Assembly (NCBI GenBank): GCA_022843905.1
Contig: JALHMT010000011.1
Location: 62,001 to 126,000, forward strand
DNA from: Rubrivivax sp.
GTDB lineage: Bacteria; Pseudomonadota; Gammaproteobacteria; Burkholderiales; Burkholderiaceae_C
Reading direction: 5' to 3'
Length of the DNA: 64,000 nt
The notes below the pieces were generated by a model that was not told the origin of the DNA, did not search any database, and worked only from the letters and a program-made list of their open reading frames with translations. This document shows, piece by piece, positions 60,106-64,000 of this stretch; positions within the stretch are counted from its first letter, which is position 1; each line of letters begins with the position of its first letter. The translations under genes were made by a program, and so were the position numbers.

Positions 60106-60594
60106 GACCTGGCCGGCGGACGAGTTGTCGGCGGTGTTCTGTTCGAGGTTGAAGCGGTAGCCTGTCCAGGTGGAGTGCACGACTTCGAGGCAGGCGTAGG
60201 CGCCCTCCACGGCGGCGACCACGGTGTGGCGGTCGACGGGCGCGTGCCGCGCGTCGAGGGCGGTTTGGAGGCGCAGCCCGATCTCGGGTTCGACCCGCGG
60301 CTGCACCAGGCGCTCGTGCACCGCGTCGCCCGAGTTCAGCAGCATCCGGTCGGTCAGCGGCCCGATGTTGGGCCGGGCTATGCCCATCTGGCGGCGCATC
60401 ACTTCCGACGTGTAACCCAGCTTCCACCCGACCACGCGCTCGCCGGCGGCCAGGCGCAGGCCGAGCAGCGCGCGCTGGATGGCGTAGGCGGTGGCGAGGT
60501 CGGGCGTGCCGATGGTGGCTGCGGCGTCCAGTGTCCGACCGGCCTGGCGGGCGGCCCAGATCGCTTCGGCGAGTTGGTTGGGCGTCTGGGTCAT
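60079..60594 (-). pseudogene. 2-hydroxypenta-2,4-dienoate hydratase, 3' end lost to a transposon
   Basis: This is the N-terminal 160 residues of a hydratase of the MhpD/DmpE/XylJ family (AYAIQRALLGLRLAAGERVVGWKLGYTS, and PRVEPEIGLRLQTAL around the metal-binding acids). The protein then runs into the Tn3-type repeat and stops after GVSSFSVQ. Normal length is about 260. Because the C-terminal third of the fold is absent, the enzyme is almost certainly inactive. Its product would feed the aldolase at 63559. GGAG upstream supports the start. Confidence 0.85.
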
Positions 60595-60636
60595 GGGGGG
60601 GCTCCGCCTGGAAAGGTTGAGGGTGGGGCGCGCCGG

Positions 60637-62025
60637 CTATGGCAGGTCGGGCGCGCCCAGCAGCGCGTGGCCCTGGCCGATGAGGGCCTCGATGCCGAGC
60701 GCGATGCCGATCAGCCGCGCTTCGGCGCGCGGCGGCCCCATCAGCTGCAGGCCCACCGGCATCCGGTTGGCGTCGAGGCCCACGGGCATCGTCAGCGCGC
60801 ACCAGCCGAACAGGTTGCTGATGGCGGTGTTGCGCATGGCCTTCATGTTGGCCGGCGCGTAGGTCTCCACCGTGCCGATGTCGGCCAGCCGCGGCGGCGA
60901 GGCGGGCACGGTGGGCGTGAGCAGGACGTCGACGTCGTCGAACAACCGGGCCGCGCCCGCGCCGCAGCGCTGCAGCACGGCCTTGCGCCGCAGGTACTCG
61001 ACGGAAGACACCTGCTCGGCCCAGCGCACGCGGTCGCGCACCACCGGGTCCAGCCGCTCCACCTTGTGCGGGAAGTGCTGGTCGAGGTAGGCCGCGAGTT
61101 CGGACGCTGCGAGGCCGCCGCGGCGGAAGATGTCGAAGGCTTCCTCGCAGTGCGGCAGCGGGAACCGGACCACCTGCGCGCCGGCCTGGGCGAGGCGCTG
61201 AACGGCCGCTTCCACGGCGGCGGCGATGCTCGGGTCGATGTCGTCCCAGAAGTGGTTGGTCGGCACGCCGACGCGCAGTCCTTGCACGCGCACCGGGGCA
61301 GGCGCGGGCAGGCCCTGGCTCTCTGTGTCGAGGGCGGCGAACGCGTAGGCCAGGTCTTCCACCGTGCGGGTGAGCACGCCCGCGGTGTCGAGCGAGGACG
61401 ACAGGGGCACGATGCCTTCGACCGGCCAGCGCCCCACGGTGGTCTTCAGGCCCACCTGTCCGGTCATGGACGCGGGCACGCGCACCGAACCGGCGGTGTC
61501 GGTGCCCAGCGCCAGCAGGGCGCTGCCCTGCACCAGCGAGACGCCCGCGCCCGCGCTGGACCCGCCTGGCACGCGGTGCTCGTGGGGTGACCAGGGGTTC
61601 CGGGGCGTGCCCCAGTGGGCGTTGACGCCAAGACCCCCGAACGCGAACTCGACCGTGTGCGTCTTGCCGACCACGATGCCCAGTTGCCGCTGCAGCCGCG
61701 CGACCAGCGGGCCGGCCGCCTGCCAGGCTTCGGGCAGGGCCTCGTCGCTGCCCGCAAACACCGGCAGGCCGGGCACGCCGTACAGGTCCTTCACCGACAC
61801 CGGCAAGCCCATCAGCGGGCCCAGGTCCTGGCCCTGGTCCAGCAGGGTGTCGACCGCAGCGGCGGCGCTGCGGGCGCGCGCGCCGTCCCAGGTCTTGTAG
61901 GCGTTGAGCCGGGGTTCCATGCGCGCGTGGTGTTGCGCGCAGGTGTCGATCAGGGCCACCGCCGTCAGTTCGCGGCGGCGCAGGCGGGCGGCGTGCTCGG
62001 CCAGCGACAGGTGGGCAGCGTTCAA
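60637..62025 (-). CDS. amidase-signature family hydrolase
   Basis: This 462-residue amidase-signature enzyme has the catalytic triad K79 (PVSVKDLYG), the cis-Ser in PGGSSAG (about 156) and the nucleophile S180 in GTDTAGSVRVPAS. It hydrolyses an amide, but the substrate is not evident. Within a meta-cleavage cluster it may release ammonia from an amide intermediate of a nitrogenous aromatic. It is full length and lies 42 bases before the hydratase gene. Confidence 0.85.
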   Translation of the reverse strand: MNAAHLSLAEHAARLRRRELTAVALIDTCAQHHARMEPRLNAYKTWDGARARSAAAAVDTLLDQGQDLGPLMGLPVSVKDLYGVPGLPVFAGSDEALPEAWQAAGPLVARLQRQLGIVVGKTHTVEFAFGGLGVNAHWGTPRNPWSPHEHRVPGGSSAGAGVSLVQGSALLALGTDTAGSVRVPASMTGQVGLKTTVGRWPVEGIVPLSSSLDTAGVLTRTVEDLAYAFAALDTESQGLPAPAPVRVQGLRVGVPTNHFWDDIDPSIAAAVEAAVQRLAQAGAQVVRFPLPHCEEAFDIFRRGGLAASELAAYLDQHFPHKVERLDPVVRDRVRWAEQVSSVEYLRRKAVLQRCGAGAARLFDDVDVLLTPTVPASPPRLADIGTVETYAPANMKAMRNTAISNLFGWCALTMPVGLDANRMPVGLQLMGPPRAEARLIGIALGIEALIGQGHALLGAPDLP

Positions 62026-62068
62026 GGGCCTTCTCCTCGGGGTGTGGTGAACAGGGTGTGTCCCATTG

Positions 62069-62359
62069 TCACCACCCGGCCGCCAAGTCCGCGGCGATCT
62101 CTTCTGGTGTGCCCAGGCGGTTCATCGGCGTGTCGCGCAGCAACTGGGTGTAGATGGCTTTCATCCAGCCGGTCTCGGCCTCGCTCAGCGGCTGCGGGTT
62201 GCGCGGCACGATGCGCTGGCCGTTGTCGATGGCACCGGGCGAGACGCACCCAGATGGTGCCGCCCACGTTGTGCACCGACGCGTCGACGCGGCCATGGGC
62301 CTGCAGGGCCGCCTGCACCACGCGCCCCTGGTAGCGCTGGGCGGCGATTCCGGTCCTGG
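62069..62359 (-). pseudogene. remnant of a short-chain dehydrogenase (BenD-like)
   Basis: Two pieces of an SDR lie side by side. QAALQAHGRVDASVHNVGGTIWV corresponds to the NNxGG region. GAIDNGQRIVPRNPQPLSEAE, ending MNRLGTPEEIAADL, corresponds to the C-terminal part. They are in different frames, and about 90 residues including the YxxxK site are missing. Benzoate-diol dehydrogenases show similar GGTIW and VPRN segments. The gene is clearly dead. Confidence 0.6.
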
Positions 62360-62551
62360 TCAGCGGCCGAGGTCTTTGGCGCTGACGCCCGCGATGCCCC
62401 AGTTCTCCTTGGGCATTTCGTGGATCCAGACGCGGATGGTTTCCTTCTTCGCGTCGATGGCCTCGTGCAGCGCCTGGGTGACCTTCTCGATCACGGCCTT
62501 CTTCTGCTCGGGCGTGCGGCCTTCGAGTATGTAGATCTGTGCGAACGGCAT
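62360..62551 (-). CDS. dmpI: 4-oxalocrotonate tautomerase
   Basis: This 63-residue tautomerase of the XylH/DmpI family converts 2-hydroxymuconate to 2-oxo-3-hexenedioate. Pro2 becomes the N-terminal catalytic proline after Met removal (MPFAQIYILEGRTPEQKKAVIEKV). Arg residues in ETIRVWIHEMPKENWG fit the active-site pattern. CAGGAG upstream is strong. It lies 17 bases after the Bug gene in a meta-cleavage operon. Confidence 0.88.
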   Translation of the reverse strand: MPFAQIYILEGRTPEQKKAVIEKVTQALHEAIDAKKETIRVWIHEMPKENWGIAGVSAKDLGR

Positions 62552-62568
62552 GGTGGTGGTCTCCTGGG

Positions 62569-63546
62569 TCAGTTGGCTTTGATGTCCAGCTTGCGGATCA
62601 GGGCACCCCAGCGGTTGTTCTCGGCCTTGATGAAGGCGTCGAACTCCTGGGGCGTGGTGACGCGCAGGTTGCCGGAGATGTTGTCGAACGCGGCCTGGGC
62701 CTCGGCGGTCTTGGCGCCTTTGGCCCAGGCGTCGTGCAGCTTCTGCACGACGGCGGCCGGGGTGGCGGCGGGGGCGACCAGGCCGAACCAGGTCTCCACC
62801 GCGAAGCCGGGGTAACCGGACTCGGCCACGGTCGGTACGTCCGGCAGGGCCTTGGCGCGCGTGGGCGAGGTGACGGCCAGCGCCTTGAGCTTGCCGCTGC
62901 GGATGTGCTGCAAGGTGGTGGCCAGCGAGCTTTCCATGCTCATGATCACCGTGCCCGAGAGCAGGTCCGGCACGATCTGGCTCGACCCCTTGTAGGGGAT
63001 GTTGGTGAGTTCGATGCCGGCCACCGACTGCAGCAGCTCGGCCGCCAGGTGGTTGCTGGTGCCGATGCCGGACGTGGCGTAGCCGAGCTTGCCCGGGTTG
63101 GCCTTGGCGTAGGCCACCAGACCCTTGAGGTCGGCGAACGGTGCGCTCGGGTGCACGACGATCACGCAGGGCGTGGTGCCCACCAGCGAGATCGGGGCGA
63201 AGTCCTTTTCCACCTGGAACGGCAGCTTGTCGTAGAGGTAGGGCGCGATGGCCAGGCTGCTGATGGCCGACAGCCCGATGGTGTAGCCGTCCGGTGCGGC
63301 CTTGGCCACCGCGTCGGTGCCGATGTTGCCGCCGGCGCCGGCCTTGTTCTCGACCACGAAGGACTGGCCCAGCGCGTCGCCCATGGCCTTGGCGGCGGTG
63401 CGGCCCATGATGTCGGTGGGTCCACCCGGTGGGAAGGGCACGATGAGCTTGACGGGACGGGCGGGGTAGGCGTCCTGCGACCAACCAGCGGCGGGTGCCA
63501 GGGCCAGGCCGGCCCCCACGGAGGCGATGAAATCTCTGCGTTGCAT
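62569..63546 (-). CDS. Bug/TctC-family periplasmic solute-binding protein
   Basis: This 325-residue periplasmic binding protein has a twin-arginine-type signal (MQRRDFIASVGAGLALAPAAGW, cleaved near residue 24). The conserved features are LIVPFPPGGPTDIMGRTAA, ENKAGAGGNIGTDAVAKA and TSGIGTSNHLAAELLQ. It presumably brings the aromatic substrate of this operon to an uptake system. It is distinct from the Bug protein at 51444 (only family-level resemblance). It follows the aldolase gene by 12 bases. Confidence 0.88.
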   Translation of the reverse strand: MQRRDFIASVGAGLALAPAAGWSQDAYPARPVKLIVPFPPGGPTDIMGRTAAKAMGDALGQSFVVENKAGAGGNIGTDAVAKAAPDGYTIGLSAISSLAIAPYLYDKLPFQVEKDFAPISLVGTTPCVIVVHPSAPFADLKGLVAYAKANPGKLGYATSGIGTSNHLAAELLQSVAGIELTNIPYKGSSQIVPDLLSGTVIMSMESSLATTLQHIRSGKLKALAVTSPTRAKALPDVPTVAESGYPGFAVETWFGLVAPAATPAAVVQKLHDAWAKGAKTAEAQAAFDNISGNLRVTTPQEFDAFIKAENNRWGALIRKLDIKAN

Positions 63547-63558
63547 AGGGTGCGTTCC

Positions 63559-64000
63559 TCAGGCCGCTTTTTTCTGCTCGCGCGCATCTCGCGCGCGAGC
63601 CATGGTCATGGCCGTGTCTTCGATCATGTCTTCCTGGCCACCGACCATCTTCTTGCGGCCCAGTTCGACCAGGATGTCGCGCGCCGACAGGCCGTACTTG
63701 ACGGCGGCGCGTTTGGCGAACAGCAGGAAGCTGCCGTACACGCCGGCGTAGCCCAGCGTGAGCGCGTCGCGGTCGATGCGGATCGGGAAGTCCATGATGG
63801 GCGTGACCAGGTCTTCGGCCACGTCCTGGATCTTCCAGACGTCCACACCGGTCTGCACGTCCATGCGGTCGAGCACGGCGACCAGCACTTCCATCGGCGT
63901 GTTGCCTGCGCCCGCGCCCAGGCCGGCGGCGGCAGCGTCGATGCGGGTGGCGCCACATTCAATGGCGGCGACCGAGTTGGCCACGCCCATGGCCAGGTTG
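63559..64000 (-). CDS. dmpG: 4-hydroxy-2-oxovalerate aldolase, 3' part
   Basis: This is the C-terminal 147 residues of a DmpG/BphI/MhpE-type aldolase; the gene enters from beyond the window. The segments [45 protein letters not shown] (TIM-barrel core) and the C-terminal communication domain ([29 protein letters not shown]) are typical. It cleaves 4-hydroxy-2-oxovalerate to pyruvate and acetaldehyde, passing the latter to an acylating dehydrogenase. That gene would be expected upstream, outside the window. Confidence 0.9.
   Translation of the reverse strand, partial: NLAMGVANSVAAIECGATRIDAAAAGLGAGAGNTPMEVLVAVLDRMDVQTGVDVWKIQDVAEDLVTPIMDFPIRIDRDALTLGYAGVYGSFLLFAKRAAVKYGLSARDILVELGRKKMVGGQEDMIEDTAMTMARARDAREQKKAA

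Noticed and set aside
60175..61590. 471-codon plus-strand frame over the amidase
   Set aside because: It is a His/Gly/Arg-rich shadow of a gene with an intact catalytic triad.
1..64000. CRISPR array, tRNA or rRNA genes
   Set aside because: No regularly spaced repeats, cloverleaf-like segments or rRNA-like sequence were noticed on either strand.

Overview
The window is GC-rich, densely coded DNA with codon use and gene families typical of Betaproteobacteria, most likely Burkholderiales (a Comamonadaceae-like host). Evidence for this is the Bug/TctC solute-binding proteins, gentisate and meta-cleavage genes, an ImuA-ImuB-DnaE2 mutasome, and a PRTRC cassette of the kind seen on plasmids and islands of this group. 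I see no rRNA, tRNA or CRISPR array.

Positions 1-33 kb look like the backbone of a large mobile replicon or integrative island. It holds HU-like and H-NS-like nucleoid proteins, a PAPS-reductase-family enzyme, many short hypothetical genes, an HTH/PIN toxin-antitoxin pair, and a UvrD-like helicase. The complete PRTRC cassette follows (ParB, E, C, a small unnamed gene, F, B, A and ThiF; 11.3-17.4 kb). It contains recognisable E1-like, E2-like, ubiquitin-like and JAMM-peptidase members. Divergent from it are radC and a run of small genes, then a umuD-like/umuC pair behind a LexA-type box. A Rad50/SbcC-like ATPase and an Mre11/SbcD-like nuclease are separated by an oppositely oriented histidine kinase and cupin gene. 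A Cys-rich phage-type protein and a DinG helicase close the segment. Two copies of a structured leader (5.1 and 17.9 kb) and further GGGGAC-hairpin leaders suggest shared RNA-level control.

Positions 33-43 kb carry an AAA ATPase plus subtilase pair (IetAS type, a known stability/anti-phage module) with a DUF3223 gene. Next is an imuA-imuB-dnaE2 operon behind a near-ideal LexA box. The segment ends in an SRAP gene cut off by a Tn3-family inverted repeat.

Positions 43-60 kb are a mobile-element and cargo region. It has a Tn3-family transposase, a GlxA-type regulator with a divergent monooxygenase gene, and an intact IS66-family element (48501-51378) with an 8-bp target duplication. A gentisate operon follows (dioxygenase, 3-hydroxybenzoate 6-hydroxylase-like enzyme, fumarylpyruvate hydrolase-like enzyme, TetR regulator, Bug protein). 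Then come a RES toxin pair, a tyrosine recombinase with a core-like palindromic site just upstream, and a Tn3 transposase remnant. The region ends at a second Tn3-type terminal repeat at 60105.

Positions 60-64 kb are a meta-cleavage gene cluster broken by that transposon end. It contains a truncated 2-hydroxypentadienoate hydratase, an amidase, a decayed dehydrogenase, a 4-oxalocrotonate tautomerase, a Bug protein and the 3' part of 4-hydroxy-2-oxovalerate aldolase.
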